Assembly: GCA_963789495.1 (NCBI GenBank)
Contig: CAWBLP010000010.1
Location: 558,001-622,000 of the forward strand
Reading direction: 5' to 3'
Length of the DNA stretch: 64,000 nucleotides
Origin: CAWBLP01 sp963789495
Lineage (GTDB): Bacteria; Pseudomonadota; Alphaproteobacteria; Acetobacterales; Acetobacteraceae
A program made the translations under genes and the position numbers. Shown piece by piece: positions 1-9,240 of the stretch (its first letter is position 1; the number at the start of each line of letters is the position of its first letter). The notes beneath the pieces were generated by a model that did no database searches, was not told the origin of the DNA, and saw only the letters and a program-made list of their open reading frames with translations.

Positions 1-660
1 GCCGAACTGGTGGACCAGGACGGCAACATCACGGTGAAGTCGGACAAGGTTCGCCAGATACTGGAGTACGGCCAGAAGCTGGTGAAGTTCCTGCCGAAGG
101 ATGCCGTCAGCTTCGACGACGCGTCCAACAACCGGGCGCTGATCTCAAATCAGAGTGCGTTGATCTGGAACCCGCCTTCGGCCTGGGCGGTGGCCAAGCG
201 CGACGCACCGCAGATCGCGGTCGATTGCTGGAGCTTTCCCGGCTGTGCCGGTCCGGCCGGCCGGTTCACGCCGTACCTTCCGTATTTCTGGGGCATCTGG
301 TCGTTCAGCAAGGCAAAGCCGGCGGCAAAGGAACTGATCGCGTTCCTGATGCAGCGGGACAATGTCGAGGCACGGTGCGACGCGGTATCCGGCTACGACG
401 TGCCGCCGTTCGATGCCATGCTGGACTTCAAGGTGTGGGAACAGGTGGAGCCGCCGAAAGGGACCGTCTACAACTACCCGATCCGGCCGTTCCACAATGC
501 CAAGCCACATATCGCGGCCTCGCCGGCACCGCCGGATATCGCCGTGCAGATCTACAATCGCGGCACGATGCCGACCATGCTGGCGAAGCTGCAGAGCGGA
601 CAATCCGTGGATCAGGTGATTTCCTGGGCCTCGGACGAGTTGGAAGGATTCACCCGTTGA
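1..660 (+). CDS. ABC transporter substrate-binding protein, C-terminal part
   Basis: The frame is open from base 1 and stops with TGA at 658-660, so only about the last 219 residues are present; signal peptide and N-lobe lie outside the window. The protein looks like the C-lobe of a COG1653-type periplasmic solute-binding protein, with the aromatic, Gly/Pro-rich stretch around residues 80-100 and the closing helices near 'SGQSVDQVISWASDEL'. It is followed at once by two permeases and an ATPase, so it is the binding protein of that importer. The substrate is probably a sugar or glycerol-phosphate compound, inferred from the partner families only. Confidence 0.85.
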   Translation, partial: AELVDQDGNITVKSDKVRQILEYGQKLVKFLPKDAVSFDDASNNRALISNQSALIWNPPSAWAVAKRDAPQIAVDCWSFPGCAGPAGRFTPYLPYFWGIWSFSKAKPAAKELIAFLMQRDNVEARCDAVSGYDVPPFDAMLDFKVWEQVEPPKGTVYNYPIRPFHNAKPHIAASPAPPDIAVQIYNRGTMPTMLAKLQSGQSVDQVISWASDELEGFTR

Positions 661-725
661 CCTGAATGGTGTGGGACGGGCACAAGCCCGTTCCACGCTC
701 CGAAGGGACGGAAGGGAGGACAACA

Positions 726-1676
726 ATGGCTGATGGTACAAGCGTTCCGGTTGGCGTGATATCCTCCGCCAACGCGCCTGCGCGACGAGCCGGCAGTATG
801 AAGCGGTTCACGCAGCGGCGGTCGACCACCGCCTTCCTGCTGTGCCTGCCGTTGATCGTGCTGGTGGCCGGTTTCGTGATCTATCCGGCTCTCTACGCCA
901 TCTACCTCAGCATGCTGAACAAGAAGATGACCCATTTCGTGGGTCTGGGTAACTTCGCGTTCCTGCTGAAGCGGCACACGTTCCAGCTGGTGATTTTCCA
1001 AAGCTGTCTGTTCGCGGTCACCGCCGTGGTGTTCAAGGCGCTGCTGGGCTTCATCATCGCCCATCTGATGCACAACATCCCCGGTAAGAACCAGCGCATC
1101 TGGCGCGGTCTGCTGCTGGTGCCATGGGTGATCCCGCTGGCGCTGTCCACCCTGACCTGGTGGTGGATGTTCGACCCCTCCTATTCTGCCTTCAACTGGA
1201 TCTTGAACCAGTTCGGCTTCGCCTCCGTCCCCTGGCTTGGCGTCGGCTGGATCGCCCGGTTCTGCACCATCACAGTGAATGTCTGGTTCGGCACGCCGTT
1301 CTTCATGATCATGTATCTGGCAGCGCTGAAGTCGGTGCCCGAGCAGTTGTATGAGGCGGCGGCGATCGACGGTGCCAACACGGTGCAGAAGCTGTTCTTT
1401 GTCACCCTGCCGATGATGCGCAACATCATCGCGATCACGGTGCTGTTCAGCCTGATCGTCACCTTCGCCGACTTCGACATCGTCCGCATCCTGACCTCCG
1501 GCGGGCCGCAGGACATGACGCATGTGTTCGCCACCTACGCGTTCCAGGTCGGCATCCAGTCCGGCGACATTCCGCTGGGCGCCGCGGACAGCCTGTTCAT
1601 GTTCCCGATCCTGGCTTTCGCCGCCTTCTTCGTTCTGCGTGGCGTGACCCGCCGCACCAAGGATATCGCAGCATGA
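726..1676 (+). CDS. Sugar-type ABC transporter permease (MalF/UgpA class)
   Basis: 316 residues. ATG 726 is chosen because a good Shine-Dalgarno (GGGAGGA) sits just before it; the frame opens upstream at 666 without such a site. A basic N-terminus is followed by about six hydrophobic segments, the first near residues 35-55. The cytoplasmic EAA loop reads EAAAIDGANTVQKLFFVTLP, the ATPase contact typical of COG1175 permeases. It overlaps the next permease by 4 bp (ATGA), so the pair is translationally coupled. Inner-membrane channel subunit of the importer begun by the binding protein on its left. Confidence 0.92.
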   Translation: MADGTSVPVGVISSANAPARRAGSMKRFTQRRSTTAFLLCLPLIVLVAGFVIYPALYAIYLSMLNKKMTHFVGLGNFAFLLKRHTFQLVIFQSCLFAVTAVVFKALLGFIIAHLMHNIPGKNQRIWRGLLLVPWVIPLALSTLTWWWMFDPSYSAFNWILNQFGFASVPWLGVGWIARFCTITVNVWFGTPFFMIMYLAALKSVPEQLYEAAAIDGANTVQKLFFVTLPMMRNIIAITVLFSLIVTFADFDIVRILTSGGPQDMTHVFATYAFQVGIQSGDIPLGAADSLFMFPILAFAAFFVLRGVTRRTKDIAA

Positions 1677-2569
1677 GCAGCACCACGATGGAGGAGGCGC
1701 GCGCCGCTGCGCACGCCCACAAGCACTCCCTGCACCGCCAGCGCCTCTGGGCACTCTGGGGCAGCTATCTCGCCCTCAGCGTGTTCGTGATCATGTTCCT
1801 CGTGCCGCCGTTCTACACACTGATGACCAGCCTGAAGTCCTCGCGGGAAATCTCCGCGCAGGTCGGCAGCCCCTGGCTGGTGCAGCATCCGACGCTGGAG
1901 AATTTCTGGTACCTGATCACCTATCCGAACTTCCAGACCTACTATCTGAACTCGGTGATCGTGACGGTATTGACTGTGGTGGTCAGCATGACGATCGCGG
2001 TGCTGGCCGCGTTCAGCCTGGCGCGGATGGGGTTCTGGGGCAGCCAGACGCTGGCCACCGGCGTGTTCCTGACCTACCTGGTCCCGGCCAGCCTGCTGTT
2101 CCTGCCGCTGTTCCAGATCATCGGCTGGCTGGGGATGATCAACACCTACTGGTGCCTGGTGATCCTGTATCCTACTCTGGCAGTGCCATTCTGTACCTGG
2201 ATCATGATCGGCTATTTTAGTTCCATACCGAAGGAGCTGGATGAGGCCGCCCTGATCGACGGCGCCGGCTATCTGCAGATGCTGTTCAAGATCTTCATCC
2301 CGGTGGCGATGCCAGGCATCATCGCGGCCACGATCTTCGCCTTTACCGTTGCCTGGGGCGCCTTCCTGTACCCGCTGGCCTATCTCTACACCTCGAATCA
2401 GATGGTGCTGACTGTCGGCATCATTTCCGACCTGATCCGTGGTGACGTGTTCCAGTGGGGCAAGATCATGGCAGCCTGTCTGCTCGCCTCCCTGCCGCCG
2501 ATCGTGATCTACGCTTTCTTGATGGACTACTATGTTGCCGGCCTCACCGCCGGTGCCACCAAGGGCTAG
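1673..2569 (+). CDS. Sugar-type ABC transporter permease (MalG/UgpE class)
   Basis: 298 residues, six predicted membrane spans. The EAA-loop version DEAALIDGAGYLQMLFKIF is near residue 200, as in COG0395 permeases. The ATG overlaps the stop of the first permease. A His/Lys/Arg-rich N-terminal tail of about 25 residues precedes the first span. It forms the heterodimeric membrane channel with the upstream gene and is energised by the ATPase that starts 37 bp downstream. Confidence 0.92.
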   Translation: MSSTTMEEARAAAHAHKHSLHRQRLWALWGSYLALSVFVIMFLVPPFYTLMTSLKSSREISAQVGSPWLVQHPTLENFWYLITYPNFQTYYLNSVIVTVLTVVVSMTIAVLAAFSLARMGFWGSQTLATGVFLTYLVPASLLFLPLFQIIGWLGMINTYWCLVILYPTLAVPFCTWIMIGYFSSIPKELDEAALIDGAGYLQMLFKIFIPVAMPGIIAATIFAFTVAWGAFLYPLAYLYTSNQMVLTVGIISDLIRGDVFQWGKIMAACLLASLPPIVIYAFLMDYYVAGLTAGATKG

Positions 2570-2606
2570 GCCCAACAGAAACTCGAACTGAGGGAACCGA
2601 ACGACC

Positions 2607-3710
2607 ATGGCTGAAGTGTCCTGCCGCAAGGTGGTCAAGACCTATGATGGCGGCGTGCAAGCGGTGAAGGGCATCGACCTGGAGATCGCCGATCAGGAAT
2701 TCGTCGTCCTGGTCGGCCCCTCGGGTTGCGGCAAATCCACCACGCTCCGCATGATCGCTGGTCTGGAAGAAATTTCCGATGGCGAGATCTGGATCGGGGG
2801 CGACGTCGTCAACGACGTGCCGCCGCGCGATCGTGACATTGCCATGGTGTTCCAGAACTACGCTCTGTACCCGCATATGAGCGTGTTCGATAACATGGCA
2901 TTCGGCCTGAAGCTGCGGAAGTTCGCCAAGGACGAGATCAAGCGCCGCGTCGATGAGGCGGCGCGCATCCTGGACATCGCGCCGCTGCTCGATCGCAAGC
3001 CGCGCGCTCTGTCCGGCGGGCAGCGGCAGCGCGTCGCGATGGGGCGCGCCATCGTGCGCAACCCGAAGGTGTTCCTGTTCGACGAACCGCTGTCGAACCT
3101 GGACGCCAAGCTGCGCGTGCAGATGCGCACCGAGATCAAGAAGGTGCATCAGACGGTGAAGACGACCACCGTCTACGTGACCCACGACCAGATCGAGGCG
3201 ATGACGCTGGCCGACCGCGTCGTGGTGATGAATCACGGTGTGATCGAACAGGTCGGCTCGCCGCAGGAGCTGTATCATAACCCGAAGACCCGTTTCGTCG
3301 CCGGGTTCATCGGTTCGCCGGCGATGAACTTCCTGCCGGTGCGCGTGCAGGACGGTCAGGGTGGTGGGATCGCGGTGCGCGTCAATGACCAGATCATCCT
3401 GCCGGTGCCCGCAGAAAAGCTTGATCGCTACGGCAAGTTCAAGGGCCGTGACATGGTGATGGGTCTGCGTCCAGAGCATCTGTTCGAATACCATGAAGTC
3501 GGCAAGCCGGGTTGGACCCGGGTCGATCTGCCGGTGGATGTGGTGGAGCCGATGGGCATGGAGACGATGGTGCATTTCTTCATCGGACACGATCCGGTGT
3601 GTGCCCGCATCGATCCCGCCACCGAGGCGCATCCCGGCCAGATGTTGCCGCTGACCGCGGATCTCAGCCAGATGCACCTGATGGAGCCGGAGACCGGCCG
3701 GGTCGTCTAG
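2607..3710 (+). CDS. ABC transporter ATP-binding protein, UgpC/MalK family
   Basis: 367 residues. Walker A GPSGCGKST at about residues 37-45, Q-loop FQNYALYPHMSV, signature LSGGQRQRVAMGRA, Walker B VFLFDEPLSNLD and the switch His in YVTHDQIEAM. After the ATPase domain (about 1-235) comes a C-terminal TOBE/MOI regulatory domain (about 240-360), the arrangement of the MalK/UgpC/MsmK ATPases of carbohydrate importers. Last gene of the importer operon; a perfect 10-bp hairpin follows 83 bp downstream. Confidence 0.93.
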   Translation: MAEVSCRKVVKTYDGGVQAVKGIDLEIADQEFVVLVGPSGCGKSTTLRMIAGLEEISDGEIWIGGDVVNDVPPRDRDIAMVFQNYALYPHMSVFDNMAFGLKLRKFAKDEIKRRVDEAARILDIAPLLDRKPRALSGGQRQRVAMGRAIVRNPKVFLFDEPLSNLDAKLRVQMRTEIKKVHQTVKTTTVYVTHDQIEAMTLADRVVVMNHGVIEQVGSPQELYHNPKTRFVAGFIGSPAMNFLPVRVQDGQGGGIAVRVNDQIILPVPAEKLDRYGKFKGRDMVMGLRPEHLFEYHEVGKPGWTRVDLPVDVVEPMGMETMVHFFIGHDPVCARIDPATEAHPGQMLPLTADLSQMHLMEPETGRVV

Positions 3711-3792
3711 CGGCATTGGCGCCGCCATCAGTCCCGCCGTGGCGGGCTCGCGGCGGTGGCGGTTGACAACGTACCGGCCTGACCTCTGATCG

Positions 3793-3819
3793 GACCCTCT
3801 CCCTATGAAGGAGAGGGTC
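3793..3819 (+). terminator. Hairpin after the sugar ABC operon
   Basis: Perfect inverted repeat GACCCTCTCC / GGAGAGGGTC with a 7-nt loop, followed by TTCCTT. The stem is strong but the T tract is poor, so it may be a terminator or a member of the CCCTCTCC-type intergenic hairpins; similar pieces occur near 12886. Confidence 0.5.
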
Positions 3820-3848
3820 TTCCTTGTACCCATGATGCGGATTGCGCG

Positions 3849-4955
3849 ATGCCGTACGAAACCACCACCATTCCCGTGGACCTGCTGCGCGGGTTCATCA
3901 CCGAGATCTACGCCGCCGCCGGCTGCGCGCGCGGTGAGGCGGAGCAGGTGGCGCATCACCTGCTGTCGGCCAACCTGACCGGGCATGACAGCCACGGCGT
4001 GATCCGCACGCCGCGCAACGTGCAATGGCTGCAGGAAGGCAAGGTGAAGGCGGGCCAGACGCTGACCGTGGTGCACGACACGCCGACCCACGCGATCGTC
4101 GACGGCAATTATGGGCTGGGGCAGACCATCGGCCCGCTGGCGGTGGATTTCGGCATCGCCAAGGCGCAGCAGCATGGTCTGGCGGTGGTGGGGCTGCGCA
4201 ATGCCGGGCATATCGGCCGCATCGGCGACTGGGGCGAGCGCGCCGCGGCGGCCGGGCTGATCTCGATCCATTTCGTCAATGTGCAGCAGGGCGAACTGGT
4301 GGCACCGTTCGGCGGCGTTGATCGGCGGTTCTCGACCAACCCGATCTGCATCGGCGTGCCGACCGCGGAAGGCCCGATCATCCTGGATTTTGCCACCTCG
4401 CTGGTGGCGGAGGGCAAGGTGCTGGTCGCCTCCAACGGCGGCAAGCCGGTGCCGCCTGGCGCGCTGATCGAGCCGGATGGCACGCTGTCCTCCGATCCGC
4501 GCACACTGTACGGGCCGATCGAGGGCAGCCATGTGCGCGATTCCGCCCAAGGCGCCGGCGCGTTGCGCACGTTCGGCGAGCACAAGGGCTCAGGCCTCGC
4601 CTTCATGTGCGAAATCCTGGCGGGATGCCTGACCGGCGGCGGTACCTCGGGACCGATCCCCGGTGGCAAGCGCTCGCGCATCGCCAACGGCATGCTGTCG
4701 ATCTATCTGTCGCCCGGCAGTTTCGGCGCGGAGCAGTTCGAGGCGGCGGCGCGCGACTACGCTGGTTACACCAAGGCCTCGCGTCCGGCGGAGCCAGGCG
4801 GCGAGGTGCTGATCCCCGGCGAGCCGGAGGTGCGTATGCGGGCGGACCGGCTGGCCAACGGGATTCCGCTGCAGGCGGAGACCTGGGCGGCGATCTGTGC
4901 CACCGCGCGCGGGCTGGGTATTACGCCGCCGGCGGTGCCGCTGCCGAACCGCTGA
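3849..4955 (+). CDS. Ldh-family NAD(P)-dependent oxidoreductase (malate/L-lactate/ureidoglycolate dehydrogenase type)
   Basis: 368 residues, the normal family length. The family core is visible: the GHDSHGV motif near residues 48-54 (catalytic/substrate His), GLRNAGHIGRIGDW near residues 117-130, and the later FSTNPICIGVPT and FGEHKGSGLAFMCEIL stretches. These NAD(P)H enzymes reduce 2-oxoacids or oxidise 2-hydroxyacids in the cytosol; the substrate cannot be read from sequence. It follows the carbohydrate importer by 138 bp with a hairpin between, so it may act on the imported compound but is probably transcribed separately. A paralogue starts at 63698. Confidence 0.9.
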   Translation: MPYETTTIPVDLLRGFITEIYAAAGCARGEAEQVAHHLLSANLTGHDSHGVIRTPRNVQWLQEGKVKAGQTLTVVHDTPTHAIVDGNYGLGQTIGPLAVDFGIAKAQQHGLAVVGLRNAGHIGRIGDWGERAAAAGLISIHFVNVQQGELVAPFGGVDRRFSTNPICIGVPTAEGPIILDFATSLVAEGKVLVASNGGKPVPPGALIEPDGTLSSDPRTLYGPIEGSHVRDSAQGAGALRTFGEHKGSGLAFMCEILAGCLTGGGTSGPIPGGKRSRIANGMLSIYLSPGSFGAEQFEAAARDYAGYTKASRPAEPGGEVLIPGEPEVRMRADRLANGIPLQAETWAAICATARGLGITPPAVPLPNR

Positions 4956-5105
4956 CCACCGCGCCGCTGGCCGGAGTGCCAGCGGTCGACCCCCAGGCAG
5001 CCACAGGTGCAAAGAATACGAAGTGATTTGAAAGCATTGGCGCCACCACGACGGCCGTCGCCGGCACTGAATACAAGGTTTTCCGGAACGCCGGGCGGAC
5101 CCGGG

Positions 5106-6230
5106 TCAGGCGGCGCGCGGGGTGGCAAACCGCGCGGGATCGATCGCGGGCAGAATTATCCCGGCCTCGCCCGGATCGCGACCGGCGATTATGTCCGCCA
5201 CCAGCTTGCCCGCCGCGGGGGAGGTCTGGATCCCATAGCCGCCCTGGCCGACGCACCAGAAGAAGCCCTCCGCTGCCTTGTCCCAGCCGAACGCCAGACT
5301 GCGGTCGGGGGTGAAGGTCCGCAGGCCGGCCCAGCTTCGCTCCACCCGTTGCACCTTGATGTCCAGCGCCTGCTGCATGCGGTCGATGGCGATGGCGATG
5401 TCCAGCTCGTCCGGCTGGATGTCCTGGGCGTCCACCGGCGTCTCGTCGGCGGGTGACACCATCAGTCGGGTGCGCGCCTCCGGCCTGGTGTACCAGCCAT
5501 GCGCGACGTCGTTCAGCAGAGGCCAGTCCGTGACGTGCCATGGTGCGGGATCGATGATCACGCCGGTGCGGCGGCAGGGCTGCAGGCCCAGCGGTGCCAC
5601 GTCCGCGATCCCGGCGACTGTATCCCCCCAGGCGCCGGCGGCATTCACCAGCACAGGGGCGCGGAACACGGCGCCGCTGCTGGTCGCCACTTCCCAGCGG
5701 GCATTGCGCCGCTCGATCCGACCGGCGCGGGACCGCAGCGACAGCGTGCCGCCGCGGGCGCGGAGCTGGCGAAGGAAGCCCTGGTGCAGCATCGCAACAT
5801 CCATGTCGAACGCGTCGTCCTCGATCGCCGCCGCGACCGCGTAATTCGGCCGCAGCGCCGGCACCAGGGCGCGGATTTCAGCGATGCTGGCCTCGCGCAG
5901 GCCAAGCCCCTCATTCAGCATGGCGTTCAGCGCGGCGTGCTGGTCGGCCGGAGCCAGAAACACCACCGGACGGCGCGACATCAGCGGCACTTCGGTGAAG
6001 CCGGCGGGCGGATGCTCGAAGAACCGCCGGGACAGGCCGGTCAGGACCCTTATGTCGGGCGGGCCATAATTCAGGATCCAGATAGCGGCGGAGCGGCCGG
6101 TGCTGTGATAGCCCGCCACGTCCTCGGCCTCGATCAGCGCGACCCGGCGGTCGGAGGCGATCGCGGCGGCCACGGTGGATCCAGCCATCCCGGCCCCGAT
6201 GACGGCGACGTCGAAATCATGCGTGTCCAT
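5106..6230 (-). CDS. FAD-dependent oxidoreductase, DadA/glycine oxidase-like
   Basis: 374 residues. The N-terminal dinucleotide-binding motif VAVIGAGMAGSTVA is at about residues 9-22, and a C-terminal GQGGYGIQTSPAAGKLVADII segment closes the FAD site, as in the DAO superfamily (D-amino acid, glycine or sarcosine oxidases and dehydrogenases). Expected cytosolic or membrane-peripheral flavoprotein oxidising an amine or amino acid. Convergent with the upstream Ldh gene and monocistronic here. Substrate unknown. Confidence 0.88.
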   Translation of the reverse strand: MDTHDFDVAVIGAGMAGSTVAAAIASDRRVALIEAEDVAGYHSTGRSAAIWILNYGPPDIRVLTGLSRRFFEHPPAGFTEVPLMSRRPVVFLAPADQHAALNAMLNEGLGLREASIAEIRALVPALRPNYAVAAAIEDDAFDMDVAMLHQGFLRQLRARGGTLSLRSRAGRIERRNARWEVATSSGAVFRAPVLVNAAGAWGDTVAGIADVAPLGLQPCRRTGVIIDPAPWHVTDWPLLNDVAHGWYTRPEARTRLMVSPADETPVDAQDIQPDELDIAIAIDRMQQALDIKVQRVERSWAGLRTFTPDRSLAFGWDKAAEGFFWCVGQGGYGIQTSPAAGKLVADIIAGRDPGEAGIILPAIDPARFATPRAA

Positions 6231-6290
6231 GCTGACAGCATCCGGTGCCGGACGGTGCGACGCAACAGATTGCTTCCAGTCTGGCCAGGC

Positions 6291-6416
6291 TTCATCGCTG
6301 ATGAAGGGTTCGACAATTTTCGGCTGGCCAGGAACGTGCCTGAGCCTGCCAGCATGAGCCTGCCGGGCCTGGCCCTGTTCGGGGTCGCCACGGTGCGCCG
6401 TCGTCGCATCGGCTGA
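6291..6416 (+). pseudogene. Remnant of a PEP-CTERM protein (sorting tail only)
   Basis: About 41 codons on the plus strand end in the textbook PEP-CTERM signal: the run-up FDNFRLARN, then VPEPAS, a short hydrophobic stretch (SLPGLALFGVATV) and the basic tail RRRR before TGA. No start codon or plausible N-terminal coding sequence is found: upstream, the frame runs antisense through the FAD oxidoreductase. I read it as the last fragment of an exported protein gene truncated by the neighbouring gene. PEP-CTERM proteins are processed by an exosortase, so the genome probably encodes one elsewhere. Confidence 0.65.
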
Positions 6417-6525
6417 TTACCGGACGCGGAAAGGAGCGGAGTAAGCCTCCGGGTGGGGTTCCGGCCGGTGGGGTTCCGGGCGGCGCCCCGTTCGCATCCG
6501 CCGCAACACACACTATCTTCCGAGT

Positions 6526-7863
6526 GTGCCGCCAAGACCTGCATCCACTGACCTGTTCGGACCCGCCACCGCGGACGAACCCACACATGCCGGCGCCGCG
6601 CGCCCGCTGGCCGACCGTCTACGCCCACGCAGTCTCGATGAGGTCGTGGGCCAGGATCACCTGCTCGGCCCCGATGGCACGCTGACCCGCATGCTGCAGC
6701 GCGGCTCGCTCGCCTCCCTCGTGCTGTGGGGGCCGCCGGGCGTCGGCAAGACCACCATCGCCCGTCTGCTGGCCGCCCGGGCCGGGCTGCATTTCGTGCA
6801 GATCTCGGCGGTGTTCTCCGGCGTCGCCGACCTCAAACGCCTGTTCGAGGAGGCCGCCCGCCGCCGCCGCACCGGCGATGGCACCCTGCTGTTCGTGGAC
6901 GAGATCCATCGCTTCAATCGCGCTCAGCAGGATGGGTTCCTGCCGGTGGTTGAAGACGGCACCATAACCCTGATCGGCGCCACCACGGAAAACCCATCCT
7001 TCGAGCTGAACGGCGCCTTGCTGTCGCGCTGTCAGGTGCTGGTGCTGCGGCGACTGGACGACGCGGCATTGGAGCAGTTGCTCGCCCGCGCCGAACAGGA
7101 ACTGGGGCGCGAACTGCCGGTGAATGCGGAGGCGCGTGCCGCCCTGCGCGCCATGGCGGACGGTGACGGGCGCTACATCCTGAACATGGCGGAGCAGATT
7201 GCCGCGCTGCCGGCCGACACGGCGGCGTTGGACCCTGCTTCCCTGTCCGCTCTGCTCGCCAAACGCGCCGCGCTGTACGACAAGGATCGCGAAGAGCATT
7301 ACAATCTGATCTCCGCGTTGCATAAGTCGCTGCGTGGCTCCGATCCGGACGCCGCGCTGTACTGGTTCGCCCGCATGCTCGCCGGCGGTGAAGACCCGCG
7401 TTACATCGCCCGTCGCCTGACCCGCTTCGCCGCGGAGGATATCGGTATGGCCGACCCGCAGGCGTTGACGCAGGCACTGGCCGGGTGGGAAACCTACGAA
7501 CGCCTCGGTTCGCCGGAGGGTGAACTGGCCTTGGCGCAGGTGGTGGTCTATCTCGGTACCGCACCGAAATCGAACGCGCTCTACACCGCCTACGGCGCGG
7601 CGCGCGCTGCGGCAAAGGCAACGGGCAGCCTGATGCCGCCGGCCCATATCCTCAACGCGCCGACCAAACTGATGAAGGAGCTCGGCTACGGTGCCGGCTA
7701 TTCCTACGACCACCAGGCGGAGGACGCGTTCTCCGGCCAGAACTACTTCCCCGATGAAATGCCGCGTGAGCAGTTCTACCAGCCGCGCGGCCGCGGCTTC
7801 GAACGCGAAATCGCCAAGCGGTTGGAGTATTGGGCCAAATTGCGTGATGAGCGGAGTGGGTAA
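6526..7863 (+). CDS. rarA: Replication-associated recombination protein A, AAA+ ATPase
   Basis: 445 residues, usual RarA/MgsA length. Walker A WGPPGVGKTT at about 68-77, Walker B LLFVDEIHRF at 121-130, sensor 1 in LIGATTENPSFE, then the MgsA C-terminal helical domain with RRLTRFAAEDIGMADPQ and the conserved YNLISALHKSLRGSDPDAALYW. Tetrameric ATPase related to clamp loaders that acts at stalled forks with SSB and RecA. The start is GTG 6526. It heads a housekeeping run (rluC-like, asmA-like, ATP12), an order common in alphaproteobacteria. Confidence 0.96.
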   Translation: MPPRPASTDLFGPATADEPTHAGAARPLADRLRPRSLDEVVGQDHLLGPDGTLTRMLQRGSLASLVLWGPPGVGKTTIARLLAARAGLHFVQISAVFSGVADLKRLFEEAARRRRTGDGTLLFVDEIHRFNRAQQDGFLPVVEDGTITLIGATTENPSFELNGALLSRCQVLVLRRLDDAALEQLLARAEQELGRELPVNAEARAALRAMADGDGRYILNMAEQIAALPADTAALDPASLSALLAKRAALYDKDREEHYNLISALHKSLRGSDPDAALYWFARMLAGGEDPRYIARRLTRFAAEDIGMADPQALTQALAGWETYERLGSPEGELALAQVVVYLGTAPKSNALYTAYGAARAAAKATGSLMPPAHILNAPTKLMKELGYGAGYSYDHQAEDAFSGQNYFPDEMPREQFYQPRGRGFEREIAKRLEYWAKLRDERSG

Positions 7864-8184
7864 CCCAACCCGCCCACCCCACCGGCCCAACCCGTCCCAC
7901 GGACCCCACCCGTCGCACCGGCCCGGCGCGGCCCAGCATGTCCACCCGACCCGCCGAGGCCACCCAACCCACTCGTCATGGCCGCGCCTGACCCGGCCAT
8001 CTCCACCGGAACGATCGGGCCGCAATGGCCGAATCCTGTCCCCCCGTCGTGAGGTAGACGGCCACGTCGAGGCCAGCCAGGGCGCGCCGAAGTATGGCGG
8101 GGCGCAGTCCGACCGGATGAACCGCGTGTACAGCATCCCGCCCGACCAGCACGTTCCGCCGTGCCGCCGGTCCGCGACACCGTT
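7864..8184. other. Gene-free stretch with C-rich low complexity and a dispersed repeat
   Basis: The first ~110 bp are a C-rich, CCCACC/CCCAACCC-biased low-complexity run. Positions 7975-8023 are one copy of a 49-bp dispersed repeat (other copy at 53980). The rest shows no supported gene on either strand. In related genomes this slot between rarA and the pseudouridine synthase often holds crcB, but I see no trace of it. Confidence 0.5.
7975..8023 (+). repeat. 49-bp REP-like dispersed repeat, copy 1
   Basis: Matches 53980-54028 with 5 mismatches over 49 bp, same length and orientation. The core contains the partly palindromic GGCCGCGCCTGACCCGGCC followed by CACCGGAACGATCGGG. A 20-bp part (CTGCACCGGAACGATCGGGT) recurs at 15103-15122. 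Intergenic in all cases. Confidence 0.6.
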
Positions 8185-9213
8185 ATGAGCATCGCCACCC
8201 GCATCGTGTCGGACGACGAAGCCGATATCCGCCTCGACCGCTGGTTCCGCCGTCACTTCCCCGGCCTGCCGCAGAGCGCCATCCAGAAATTCCTGCCGCA
8301 CCGGCCAGATTCGCGTGGACGGCCATCGCGCCGAAGCCGCCAGCCGCCTGGCACCCGGCCAGGCCGTTCGCATCCCGCCCTTGCCGACGCGCGTCCCCCG
8401 TGACACGCCGGACCGGAGATCGACTCCTCGGTCGCCCGCGACCTCCAGCGGCTGGTGATCTACCGCGACGACCAGGTGATCGTGCTGAACAAGCCGCACG
8501 GCCTGCCGGTGCAGGGCGGCCCCGGCATCACCCATCATCTGGACGGGCTGCTCGACGTGCTGCGCTTCGGTGCCTCCGACCGGCCTCGGCTGGTGCACCG
8601 GCTGGACCGCGATACCTCCGGCGTGCTGCTGCTGGCGCGCACCCCAGGCGTCGCCGCCAAGCTCGCCGCCGCGTTCCGCTCCCGGGCGGTGGAAAAGACC
8701 TACTGGGCCGTGGTCGCCGGCCGGCCCGTGCCGGTGGAAGGCCGCATCGACCTGCCGCTGAAGCGCATCACCGGTGGTCGCGGCGAGCGCACCGAGCCGG
8801 CCGACCGGGACGATCCCGACGGCACCCGCGCCATCACCGACTATCGCACGTTGGACAATGCGGCGCAGAAGCTTGCCTGGCTGGAGCTGCAGCCGCTCAC
8901 CGGCCGCACCCACCAGTTGCGGGTGCATTGCGTGGCACTCGGCGCGCCGATCGTGGGCGACGTGAAATACGCAAGGCCCGACCAGAACAATGCGTTCAGC
9001 GCCGAGATCACCGGCCTGTCGCCGGAATTGCATCTGCACGCCAGGGCCTTGTCCCTGCCGCACCCGGCGGGCGGCACACTGATCGTTGAAGCCGACCTGC
9101 CCCCGCACATGGTGCAGAGTTTTCATACGCTCGGGTTTCATGCACCACCGGCCCGCAAGCCGCGGCGTCAGCCAGGGGGCGGACATCACCCGGACGGCGC
9201 CGCCAGGCGCTGA
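8185..9213 (+). pseudogene. RluA/RluC-family 23S rRNA pseudouridine synthase, two frameshifts
   Basis: ATG 8185 begins an S4 RNA-binding domain (DIRLDRWFRRHFPGLPQ). At 8296-8297 one extra C shifts the frame: the expected RTGQIRVDG continues in the +2 frame. A 5-bp tandem duplication (CCGGA CCGGA, about 8408-8417) restores the original frame. In the given sequence translation stops at 8401-8403. The rest is well conserved: IYRDDQVIVLNKPHGLPVQGG and the catalytic HRLDRDTSGVLLLAR with its Asp. Product would be about 340 residues modifying U in 23S rRNA. Because the two indels cancel and everything else is intact, sequencing error or a very recent lesion is likely. Confidence 0.85.
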
Positions 9214-9240
9214 TCCGGCGAGAGATCGAAAGGGGAAGGA

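Noticed and set aside
2544..4583. 679-residue open frame on the minus strand across ugpC-type and Ldh genes.
   Set aside because: It is the antisense shadow of two well-supported genes, typical of high-GC DNA; no domain, odd composition.
7864..7970. Pro-rich coding sequence in the C-rich run.
   Set aside because: No start signal and the frame is low complexity; better read as simple-sequence DNA.
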